Part shown: positions 44,717-56,800 of the stretch, piece by piece | How positions within the stretch are numbered: the first letter of the stretch is position 1 | How the letters are laid out: each line of letters starts with the position of its first letter | From: Agrypnia vestita | Lineage: Eukaryota; Arthropoda; Insecta; Trichoptera; Phryganeidae | NCBI GenBank assembly: GCA_016648135.1 | Contig: JADDOH010002556.1 | Location: 1-64,000 of the forward strand | Reading direction: 5' to 3' | Length of the DNA: 64,000 nucleotides | Notes under the pieces: generated by a model | What the model was told of the DNA's origin: nothing | The model's input: only the letters and a program-made list of their open reading frames with translations | Databases searched by the model: none | Program-made: the position numbers and the translations under genes

Positions 44717-46570
44717 GTGTGCCACCAAATACCATCACTACTCTAAAGTGTGATCCTGGGAGGGTACCCTGCGCTGTCACATCCTTGATGACATTTCTAA
44801 TCATCTAAAAGACAAAAAAAAACGAAAAAGCTGCATCTTGTTTATTGGATATACATATAAACAAACTTATATTACATTATAAACAAATATTACATTTCCT
44901 TTATATACATATAAAAATGAGTTACGTACATACTAAAATTATTATGTGAGCAATACAAATATATAATGCACTATATATGTAAATATGTTTGTTTTGTTTC
45001 ACTTTTATTAGAATTTTTATTATTACTTGCTTTTTAATTTTCTAATCAATTAAAATTTTAATTTTAAATCCAGTAAGACAACTAAATTTTTTACTCTGTA
45101 ATCTCAGAAAAATGTGATGATAAAGTGACCAAACTAAGATTTTACACATTACTACAGTAACTACATACATATTTTATTAAGTGCCAAAGTTACTTTTGAA
45201 AAACCACAAGTAGATAAAGAACTTTGTGAATTCAATACTATTCACAAAGAACCAAAAAAAATGAATTATAAATAATACATGTCTGGTATCTTTCTATAGA
45301 AAGTACAATGCAATCATTTTCATTAAAAATTTTAATTTCTTCCTAGAGTACATATGGCAATATCCACGAGAGTACTAATTGTATTTTATTTAGATATTTA
45401 AATTCACTAAGCATTATTATTTCACTTTCATGTCATTATTTTCCACAATCAATTTTATTTACAATTTTTTTATGGCCCCATTGTTTCAAAATGTTCATAG
45501 TTTTATTTTATTTAAAAAAAATACATTTTGAAACCAAGCTTAAATGTTTCGGTTTGAAAATAGCTTGGTAGTATTCTGGGGCAGGTCAAGAACCTTGAAG
45601 ATGGCGAAGAAGACATTACCAGGCAAGAACCTCTGCTAGACAAACTGCCAACTCAAAATAACATAGCTAGCCAGAACATTTAATTTCAGCTTTTTTACTC
45701 GCGGCAAGCTAAAAGTGTGTTTCACACAATAAAAAGTATGTATCTTGACAAACAGTTTTTTTATATCTCAGATATAACAAAACCAGTTATATCTCAGTTA
45801 CCAACCATCGATACAATCAGATACAAATTTAAAATAACGTGAAATCAGTTAAAATAGCGGTTTGACAATCATTACTTTAACTTGTTGTGGGCCGTAAATT
45901 TTCGGAATTTTTTGTGATTTTTCTTTTTACGAAAAAACCATGAAAACATGCGTAAATTAAAAAAAAAACACACACATTCATATTATTTTATCGTAAGTGT
46001 CGAAACGCAATGATTTTTTTATCATTTAAGTAAAAAAAATAATCTTTTTTTGAATTTCCATAATGTTGCCAGCGCAACATTTTCTGAAAAATAATAATAA
46101 TTTTTTTATTTGTTTATTAGAGACAACACTACTATTAATAATAATAATCTTCTTCTGTGTGATATATTTTGTTGCACGGCACGGCACACGACGGGACATC
46201 GCACTCATAACACATAAATATGATACACTTTCACACACACACATATTTCAAATAAACGCAACAAAATTGCGTGTATTTTTGTTAATAAATCACTATTAGT
46301 ATTCAATTGAATCATAAACCAACAAAAACTGACAAATATCGCAAAACATATCGTATATATTTGTATATACGTGTACAAATAAATCGAAAATCGAAAAAAA
46401 TAAATCGTATTTCCCGCGCACATTGCGCGTGACCTTGACGATGGAATATTTGAATTTCGATTGCACAACACGCGATCGGGGCGACATCTACAACTTCTCT
46501 ATACGATTTTGACGGCAGAAAAACTTCCGTTTTGATTGTTGATTTAAAATATAATCGGTGATGTTTTTGA
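44717..46570. other. intergenic stretch with no recognised gene
   Basis: AT-rich. 45780-45860 carries a single arm (CCAACCATCGATACAATCAG, ATACAAATTTAAAATAACG) of the foldback family at 43930 and 49575. Confidence 0.45.
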
Positions 46571-46571
46571 G

Positions 46572-47063
46572 TTGAAAATGGAACGACAGGTCACAACAGG
46601 ATTTCTCTATTGGGATAAAATTACGTTTTTCAAATTCGATACGCGGCCGTCGATAAATAATTTATTTTGTGCCTGTCGGATATGTGCGTCGGCGGCCCAG
46701 GGGGGGTTAAATGGTTATTTCTTACAATGTTTACCATCCAATTACATTGTTCATCGTAAAATGTATACTCTAGACATTAAATGGATGGATCCAACTGCAA
46801 TTATCAAAGTGATTGAAAAATTGAATTATGATGAATCGTATTACATTAGAATAGATTATTCAGAAGTAAGCGGAGAGCAGGGATGTTACGGAGGTTGCTT
46901 TATCGGAACCGAATTCGGAATCGGAGTTTTTAGATTTGGTTTCTCGGAACCAGAATCGAAGGCGGAGGCAGAAGAGAAATATGTTAAGAGCAGGTCTTAT
47001 AAAGTAAAAATACAAACATTATTATTATTGGTGTTAAAAATAAAAATAATCAAATTTTCTTAA
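46572..47063 (+). other. unassigned open frame (163 codons)
   Basis: It begins MKMERQVTTGFLYWDKITFF and includes KWMDPTAIIKVIEKLNYDES and GFSEPESKAEAEEKYVKS. Composition is more protein-like than neighbouring frames, but I recognise no domain. It could be a single-exon gene, an exon or a mobile-element piece. No promoter or splice evidence. Confidence 0.3.
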
Positions 47064-47179
47064 ATCTTAAACAGTACTAGTAGTAAATTAGATCAAATGA
47101 ACTGACTCGAGAAGCAAATTGTATTTAATTGTAAAGTATCAGATATTGACATATTTGTTGTTCTCACAAAAAATCAAAA

Positions 47180-47425
47180 TATTTTTTTGGATCTTGTCGA
47201 TTTTCAAAAAAAATTTAATTGTGAGAACTGTTATATCTGTGAATTGTGTAAAATGTATCGAGTACGGCGCAAGAGGCTAAAATTTTATTTTGAATTACTA
47301 GGGTTTTCGAATAATCAGAGTTAATATACTATGAAATTAACATTTTGGGACTTGCGAGTTTGAAAAATTTTGAATTACAGCAAATTTCGAATTATCGTAG
47401 TTCGAATTGATGGGGTTTTACTGTA
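47180..47425 (-). repeat. pogo/Tigger-like transposon end
   Basis: Its right border reads TTCGAATTGATGGGGTTTTA-CTG-TA; reversed, CAGTAAAACCCCATCAATTC matches the border at 51675 (CAGTAAAATCCCATTAATTC). Such CAGT-AAACC-TTAATTCGAA termini with TA flanks are usual for pogo-like elements. The other end was not found. Confidence 0.5.
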
Positions 47426-47583
47426 TTTAGTTGTGGGTGAGTAATAATAATTGACTAAATAGATCTTTTAAACTAAATATCACGGATACAAGGTCTCGGG
47501 TGTTTAATTTTGACATTATAAAGTAAATATATAAACGGAATGTGTGGACTAGACTGGATTATAAATGATATCCGCACACAATT

Positions 47584-47589
47584 TTTATT
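47584..47589 (-). terminator. Vps18 polyadenylation signal AATAAA
   Basis: AATAAA on the minus strand, about 85 bases past the Vps18 stop, giving a short 3' untranslated region. Confidence 0.65.
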
Positions 47590-47673
47590 TTCATTATATG
47601 TACAGACTAAATGGTTACACACCGAGACTTAACCTTATAAAAACAAATTATTGCGAGGAACGATTAATTTGTT

Positions 47674-47882
47674 TTATTCCCATTCCTTCATGACGCGGTC
47701 CCAATCGGCATCCGGTATGAAGGGCGTGTCGATGGCCTGGATCATGTGCTCCCCGCAGTACAGGCACTCCGAAGCCAGGATGCTGTCGATCTCGCCACGG
47801 ATATGCTCCTTGCTGGTGATGGGGGAGAACTGGGAATGGAGCTGTCGCTGCAAGTCTGCCAGCTTGTTCTTCTTCGCCGGAC
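47674..47882 (-). CDS. Vps18: Vps18 coding exon 9 (last)
   Basis: TCTGCAG acceptor; first codon completes Gly-902. Encodes PAKKNKLADLQRQL, then SECLYCGEHMIQAID, the final Cys pair of the RING, and ends VMKEWE-TAA. Confidence 0.93.
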
Positions 47883-50800
47883 CTGCAGATATAAATAAAA
47901 CCATATTTTATATTATTTATGGATTTGGAGTTAACATTGTAGTGATTATTCACGATGGTCAATAAATTGGGTGAAAAACATAAACTGTGTTAACTCTACG
48001 TGAGTTTAATAATAATTTTATATTTTTTTTCTTCAGTTTCAAGAGTAACAGAATTTCTCTTAGACAGGTGAAGTATTAAACTGAATACTTTCAAATATAG
48101 AATTTTTTACATTGATTAGGTGGGAATACAAATACATATATAGGGCGATGTATAGGTCCTCAAAGACATATCTGCCTTGGAGCTTCTGAACTGGAGAGAG
48201 CTGGCACTAAACCGAGATGAGTGGAGGAAAACTCTTGAGGAGGCCAAGACCCACCAGTGGTTGTAGAGCCCAGAGTGACAAATACATAATTAATTGATTA
48301 ACCGGTCGGATGTCGGCCGTACGTAACGCGGAATGTACCCTGTCTGCCGCGCAATTTCGCGTACGTTAGCTGTTTTTTAGACACTTTCTTGTGATCATTA
48401 TATTCATATAAAAATCAACAATAATCGCTAAGAAGTTGCAGTTTCTGGTTTCTCAATATACAGACTTCAATAATTACTTATATTTCAATAATAACTTGTA
48501 CAATAATTACTTATTCATTAATTATGAAAATAAGTAGTGAAATTTACTGTCAGAAATGTACGCACATGTTTATCGAATAAAACCATGGAAGCAATAACAC
48601 TAAAGATATTGTATTTCAATATTTTCGTTCTGAATATATCAAAGAATTTTTTATTTAAAAAAAAAACACTTTTTTAACAGATAGATAACACAATGAGCAG
48701 TTTGAAGACGACATTTGGAAAGATTTTTTGTATGGTTTGCGCGGCAAATGAGGTTACTTGACAAACAGAACTTGTTCATTCATTCAAAAACTTGAGATAC
48801 AACCAATAATAAGCTTTAAAAATCCATAAACACAGGTAAAATAGGCCGAATTCGCATACTTGTCTAGGAAGCGCAGATCTGTGCTCTGGCACCAGACCGG
48901 TTGAGTACAACATGTGATGAAAGAAGAGAAGAATTAATGAAAGTAATATTGTTAGGAAAATTAATAGCAGAATTCAAATTTCTTTAAGTTCCTGAACTTT
49001 CAAACTTATTCATTTTATTACCATTACGCATGACAGGATGGATAAGTTTAAAGGTACAAGAATGAAAATAATGATTATTATCAATGATGCGGTTTGCGAA
49101 TTCAGAAAAGTTATTACTAGTTAGACAACGACGATGCTCTATTTGTCTAATGCTAAGGTTTCTATAAGTTTGGCTGATGTATTTACTATTACAATCTCCG
49201 CTTGAAATTTAGTAAATTCAGCTTTTTTCTTTCTTCGTAATACCAGATTAATTTATTGCGATATTTAAATCATGACGATTCGTTCAAAACCTTTATTTTT
49301 TTGTATATAGGTTATTTAATTTTTTTATTTAATTTTATTTTTATTAAATTATTATTATTTATTATATATTATTATTTATTATAAATTATTATTAAATTAA
49401 TTTAAATTAGGAAGGGAGAGTAGACAGCCGATTAGAACAAAAAAAAATTAAATCCATCATCCACTGTGCGAAACTTACAAAATGTTGCTATATAATTAAG
49501 AGAAATAAATAAACTGTTTGGGCCATGTTATACCTTATAATATAATTCATTTTAGTGACGGTTAAACATTATTTTAACCAGTTATTTGAGATTTGAATTT
49601 GAATATATCCATGATTGATAACTGATATTTAAACGCTGTTTAGTACCAATGGGTATCTGTCAAATTGCGAAAAATCAATTACCAATATCCATACAATCAA
49701 ATACAAATTTCAAATTACGGTTATTGTGTAAACTATTTAAATACCATTACTAACTCATTTGAATAAATTTTATTTGTATTCAAATCAACAACTGTCCTAA
49801 AAAATATTGCAAGAGCTTCTAAAATATACATTAACTTGTATTCTCATTATTTCCTAGAAAGTTTTGAAACAAAAAAGTTAATTTTGACCAAATGATACCT
49901 TGTAGTTGCGATAATAATAAAATATTGAGTAACTTGCAAATAAATGACAATACCTAGCAGCGGCTGAAGTTCGGCAAGCAGACAGTCACTGTGGAACTTG
50001 TGTCCGCAGGGGAAGAGGTAAAAAGGCCGCAGCAGGAGTGTGATGTCACACAGGACACAGATCTCCGCTACGTTGATGACTGTGCAGCGGTTCCTGAAGG
50101 TCTGGATCTCCCCTCGGACCTGGACATTTGGATTAAAGTAATACACAAAGATGTTCAGGCAAATGTCCAGGCTCGCTATTATGCTGGCATAACTATAATA
50201 ATCTGTAAATTTCAAAATAATGAGTTTTAATTATACGTATTAGTGATCGTACTCATAACCAAAATAGTAAGATTTTAATTTGATGGGTAATATTAATAAT
50301 CGCTCGACGAATGCAGCACTTCATGAATAGAATCAAGAACCTGCTGGATTGATGAAATCATGAAATTCTGCGAAAGTGTATGACAGGGAATAAGAGTCAG
50401 CACTCACATAGGCCTCTATCCAGCATTGGATAGGAGGGTTCTTGATGATGAATTACGGAAAAAATAATACCTCCGCCTATGGTGTACACGGAAAAAAATG
50501 AGAATAAGTCTATTGTAATATGGACACATTTCGTGTAAAGTGGACAAAATTATTTACATATCTTTGCATCTGCAAGTCTAAATTTTTACTTTGTACGTTT
50601 AGACAAGACACAAATCATTTTATACCAAAAATAAGCAAAACATTCACTTTGTACATTTAGACAACACACAAATTATCTTGAACTCGCTCTAAAGCTGCCT
50701 CTACACTACTAGGAAAGTCTGCCCAAGTCCGAGGTAACCCGAAGTAAGTGTCTACACTGCGAGGAACTCAGCTGCCCATAGAATAGTACTCCGCACGAAC

Positions 50801-53800
50801 TTCGGGTCACTTCGGATTCCTTTGACTCGGCCCAAATACCGACAACTTTCGGAAGTCGCCCGAGGCGAGGTGCAGTAGCACGAAGTACCCCTCCACACTA
50901 TCGTATTCGCTTCGCTTCGGCCGACTTCGCTAGTAGTGTAGAGGCGGCTTAATATGTATTCTTTTCATCAGTTCTGGAAAAACTTGAATATAAAGACTAA
51001 CACGTCAAAAATGCACAGTCATAAAAAAACTCACTAGATTTGCTGATTTGGTAGCATCTTCCATTTCATCTCTCAGATCTTGAATTTGTTGGTTGTATTC
51101 CTAAAAATAAATCACGCATTAAAGATAGCGATTCAAATGATACTGAGCATAAATAAATATGTAATATTCCGAATCAGGTACCTTAAGTGAATCGCAAATG
51201 GGTTCTCTGAAATGATCTATGGTAACGAAGTCTGAAAAGAAGGGGAGGATGTCCTCTATCTTGATGAGATCACACTGCTGCAAGAACTCCATGGCTTGTT
51301 GGATTTCTTCTTTCCCGCTGATCACAAATTGAGCTAAAAACAATGTCTAGTTAAATGCAGTTCTGGCAAATATCAACAGTTAGCGAGATAAGTGACTTCA
51401 AAAGTTTTAAAAACTTATTTTTAAACTTATGAATTTTGTAAAGGGTAGGACAATTTTTGAAGTAATTTATATTGAATTTTCGTTCACTCCAATACACGCC
51501 AATAATATGATTAAAATCTTGTGATAAAAAGATGTATATTTAAAATGTTCATGCAGTGTTTTCGGTTAAAATATGTTAACGCATGTTCTTTAAGATGTCT
51601 GTGAAAGAAAAAGCTAAAGTGGATTAAAATAAATAGACATATAGCTATGTGACACCTGGTATAACAAGACACAGTAAAATCCCATTAATTCGAAATTCGT
51701 CAATAATTCAAAATCTTTAAAATACACAAGTCCCAAAATGTTCATTTCGATTAACTCCTTCATTCATAATTCATAATTAATAATTCATGGCCACCCTACT
51801 AAAATGACAAAATGGAAAAAATAACTGGATTATTTTCGCAAGTGAGAGTAGCAAATACATATGTCAATATGTACTTTAGCAATAGAAATGTCGTCATCTT
51901 TACATGGACATAATAAATATTGCATTTTCTAAATGATTTCTTGGATTATGTCCAAAACTACGTCAATTTTTTACAATATTAATGTTTTTTTTTCTTCATA
52001 TTTTTACAATTTTTGGCGAATTTCGCAATTGCATTGAATTTCAAATTAATTTGAAATTGAATTTCAAATTAACGAGGTTCCACATAACTCAAAATGTTTT
52101 TTTGGGTCCCTTAAATTTTGTATTAACGAGATTCTGCTTTATACAATAAAATTATTTTGAAACTAGTCAAATTCATAAAACTCTAAAAACCACCTATTTC
52201 ATCATTAGCAATATAACAATAAGTCCACATTACTTGACTGTTTCCTTTACTTCCTAAACTAAACTCTTCCAATAATCTGCAGAATTTTAGTTAACTGTCT
52301 GTTTGAAAATGGCGAGAGTCAGTTGATGAAATTCGTGTGCATATTTCAGGAGTTTAATAACGAGATGATATGATATTAAATACTGTCTTGATTCCTTACC
52401 AATTTTGAGCCAGAGTTTTTTTCTTAGTTCTGTGTCCTCAGGCATATCGGCAATTTGTTTAGCGAGCTCCAAATTGACCGTCAAGGCCAGTTCAACAGCA
52501 GATTCCCACAACCCGAGAAGCGAGGACAGCTGGACACAGGCTTCGGTCAACTTCTTCTCACGACAGAGTCTGAAAAGGTAACATATTGTATTGAATGTTA
52601 TTAAATCCTTTGAAATTGATGTTAAAAGTTTACTCAAATGATAATACATATCTCTACCTCAAGGCGTAATGAATATCATAATTGACCATTGAACCCGTCT
52701 GTCCTTGGGAAGCCAGGTAGCTCATGAGGGCAGCTTGATCATATCCCGTGTACAGAGACAGCAAGTAGTTATGTATCGCCTGTTCGGTACATCCTATCTT
52801 TTGAATGCAGAACTCTAAATACCGAATCATTTCCTTGACATGAGGAGCGTCCGCGTCGCATGATATCAGAGCAGGCAGGAGTTTGGCCGGACTCAGGTTC
52901 TTCCCTTGCTCAATAAGGGCCGTCACAGTCTGTCTCGGTATTTCTTGCATCAGTATCGGAGTGAATTGGTAGAAGAGCTCTCTTTTGCCTTTAGTTTTAA
53001 GCACATTTAAGGCTTCAACATAAGATTTCATGTAAATATTTTGCCGAATAACATTTTCAAAATCATTGTTGAGCACGGTAAGTTTGATGAGATTCTCTTT
53101 GTCACCGTGAGAGGCCATCAAATCATATATCACAGATTTGTTTCTCTTGATGCATTCTATGACTTTCGGCGTGGAAAGAAACTCTTCAAACTCTCTCTGC
53201 AAACTGGCGCACTTTGACCATTCCAGCTTGCTATTGTTCATATTCAAATGGCTAAGTTGAGAAAGATAGAGCTCTATGATCCATATAACTGACATTGTAG
53301 TTTGAATTTTATCTTGGCTCTTCAAAGTATCCAATTTTTTCTTTAAGAAGAGCATCAAGGCTTCGATCTGTTCTGCCTGCAGAAACTTTAAGCAAATGGC
53401 CTCGAAGCTAGACTGGGTGTTGGCGTATATCTCGGCACTTTTTAGGTAGTCTCCCTTGCCAAAGAGCAACTCTGCGTGTTTCACGTTGATCTGGTCCACG
53501 TAGAGGGGATTATGATCGCAATATTTTTTTGCTAATTCAAATTCATTCTTGTCAGCGTAAATTTGCCAGACGTTTCTCTCCTCTCTAAAAACTTTGTATC
53601 TGAAGACGGCTTTGTTGGTTATGGCCCAGATGGTTCTCTTCACCGGATCCTTAACAATGTTGAGGAGTTTTCCATAAGCCTCCGAATAATAGTCTTCGTA
53701 GACCAGTTCTTGATTCAGCAGGCACACGGCTTTGACATGGTCATCGTATAGTATGATTGCGTGGAATTCTGTCAGAACAAATGACAGCGGTGCGTTAACT

Positions 53801-56800
53801 TTTTTTTTTGAAGTTGGTTCTTTGGAGAAGGGGGGATAGATGAGAAGTTCACCGTGGGTGACGGATGAATTGCTGTTCTCTTGTGAGAGCGAATCCAGCT
53901 GAAAACATTAAAAAGATGTCTCGATACATTTTGAATATCGATATGTATTTATGAGGGCTTAATACATACTAGTTTTATTCACAATTAGTCTTAATTAATT
54001 TCGAATTAAATAATTACATTAATTTATAAATAACCTAAAATGCCCACAAAAAAATGACTATCTCAAATGTATTACTAGTGTCTGCTACTAAATTGTTATA
54101 ATTGGCAAGTCGTCTAAGACCACGACTTTTTAACCTTGCAGAGACATGACCAAATATGATTTTCGACTGCCATATATTTGAAATCATATTGAACAATAAA
54201 AATTTTACCTGGCCATGAAATATCCCCGGTTCGGTGAGCCAAGCGAAGATAGTCGGCGTCTTGCTAGCTCTGTCGTGGTAAAATTGTAATCTTGAGTAGT
54301 TTAACGATGAAGGAATTTCTTGGAATCCGGTTTCAGGGACATTGAGGTACGTATTGAATATTGGCTGCAGTAGAGGTTTATCTTCAGAATTAGAATATCC
54401 CATGAACTGGTACAAGCGTTTGGGTGTGGTGACAAATATCACATATTTGTTGGAATTGTTTAATCTGTGGAATTCTAGTCCGGTTATGGGAGTCTGTGTG
54501 CCTTTTCCAATATCGAACACCTGGAAAGTTCAAGCAATGCTCATTACTAATTTTATATCGTTTAAGAAGAATAGAAGAAGTATTCTAATATGGCATATAT
54601 TTTTCTCAAAATTGTCAGTTTTCATCTCCTTCATTTTAGGCCAGGAGTTTTTTGGTCTTGTGCAGCATCAACTAGACTCAATAAATTTCTGAGGCGTCTT
54701 ATCATTAACAGATGATAGTACAAGAAGCCCAGATAATGCACATTTTATGCAATAGACTAAAATAATCCATAGTTGAGGGGTACAAAAGCATAGGCAGCAA
54801 TATCGCACTGAGATGCTTTTGAGATGGATATAAAAAAACCTGTCACTACTCAAGGAATTTCTCTGGAATCAATGTGTTTGGGCAAGTATCCTTATAGTCT
54901 CCGGTCTTGGTCGCTCTGTATTATCTATGGACGCTGAGTTCTCTGTGTACGTCAAAGTTGCTATGAAGCTTTGCTTTCCCTGGAACGGATGGTTCATTTT
55001 TCGTGGCAAACTCAAAAGTTAAGGATATATGTATATGAATTTGTTGCATGCAATTTTGGGCGACTTTGTAAGTGTGTGTAGCCAGCAGGCAGTATAGCGG
55101 ACTGAAGATCGACACCGCGGCGGTTCACCTGAAGAAATTGATAAGTGGTAAGTTGCCATATCTAGAGAATTTCGAGTTCAAATTTCCCCGTGGAAAATCT
55201 AGAATAGAGAATAAAATCAAGGGACTTGCCCGACAATATAAAAACATATATCTTATTAGAAAACAAGTTTTTAAAAACAATTGCCACTTTCCTTTTATAT
55301 ATGTGATAAATAAATATTTAAATTTTATATATGGATATTGCTGTGTTTGCTACCAAATAGTGGACACTGCTACTTTTGCTATTTATATAATTGGATATTG
55401 CTGTCTTTGCTATGATTTTTCCGTCTAACATCAACCTTCACTTTAGTATAGAGCAGTCATTTTGTCACGTGCCACATTTTCGGGGTTGATTGGTTGAAGT
55501 GAATATTGTCTTTGCCTTTTTGTGTTATTAAAACACGATTTTGGATGGGACAGAGCTACATTTCCTGTAAAATCTTGAATTCAGTACAAGAACAAGAATT
55601 ATTGAATTCAGTGACAAGAATAGTAAACAGCGTATTAAAAACTTACCAATCCATCAACATCCCTATTTCCATACAGTGGCAAATAGTTGGGCAGCTAGCG
55701 GGATAAATTGTAAGTTAGGTTAAGTTAGGTCACAATAGGATTAGTGGGGTGATTAGCAAAGATACTGATATATTTTTATTACTGACCTATCCCCATTCCA
55801 CCATAAAGTGGTTGTAATTATTTTATCATACTTACAGCATATTTTACGCAAATACAGAGATCTAGAATGTATACAATGTACTACAATATGTTTGTGCTTT
55901 ACAAAATTACCTGAAATGACTTCAATAACTTTTAAACAATGTTTTTAAAGTATAGTATACACACAAAAATCTATATCTACAAAGAATTCAAGAAATTTGA
56001 TTGTGATCAATAATTTTTTACATTTATATAGTAATAAATAAGTTTGCCATCACAGAATAATCAGCTACTGCTAACGTGACTTTTACTTTAACATTGTCAA
56101 TTAATTTACTAACCAATCATATGATTTGAAATCGGTCGAACCTATCGATAATCAGTCAATGACATTTCATTCTGTCAGAACTGCTGACCATAATGGGGAT
56201 AGGTTAAGTCAACAAGATTTTTACATAATAAACAATATAAAAAGCCTAATTTAAGTAATTTTTATACGGTTCTGAGTAAAATGTTTTTTTAAAGGAAGGG
56301 ACTACAGAATACTTCAAGTTATATACGTATACTCTCAGGATATGTAGTGGAATTAAGTTTTATAAATAAACAAGACTCACAACATACTTGACATACCATG
56401 ACACTGATGTTTTCTCAAAGCAAATAAAGTAACTAATTATATATATATTTAATAACGCAAACTTGTTCTGACATGTACCTGCACGTTACAATGATACCAA
56501 TGCAACACATTTTTAGCGTGACTAATAAAGATTTAAGGTGACTAATTATAAATTATTTATTTCATTTAGATCCTACGGATTATGCAATTCAAACTCAAGG
56601 GTTAGGCGATAAGGTTAGGTTAGATACATTAATTAAAGCTACAGCAGAAAATACATGTAAAGCAGACTTGTGCATGTGCACAGAATCTGTAATCTACATG
56701 TAACGTGCATCTGTATAAGAGGTAAATGAGAGGATATTTATGATGCACAGATTATTTCAAGAGATTGATTGTGCTGAATCAGAATATTTTTATACACACG

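Larger units (their letters stand above)
47883..49953 (-). other. Vps18 intron 8
   Basis: Holds a LINE 3' end at 48156-48266, an AT-only stretch at about 49310-49410 and the foldback at 49575-49728. Nothing else assignable. Confidence 0.8.

Noticed and set aside
49310..49410. AT-only stretch as an origin or matrix-attachment site
   Set aside because: Low-complexity ATT/AAT repeats are common in this genome; no specific signal.
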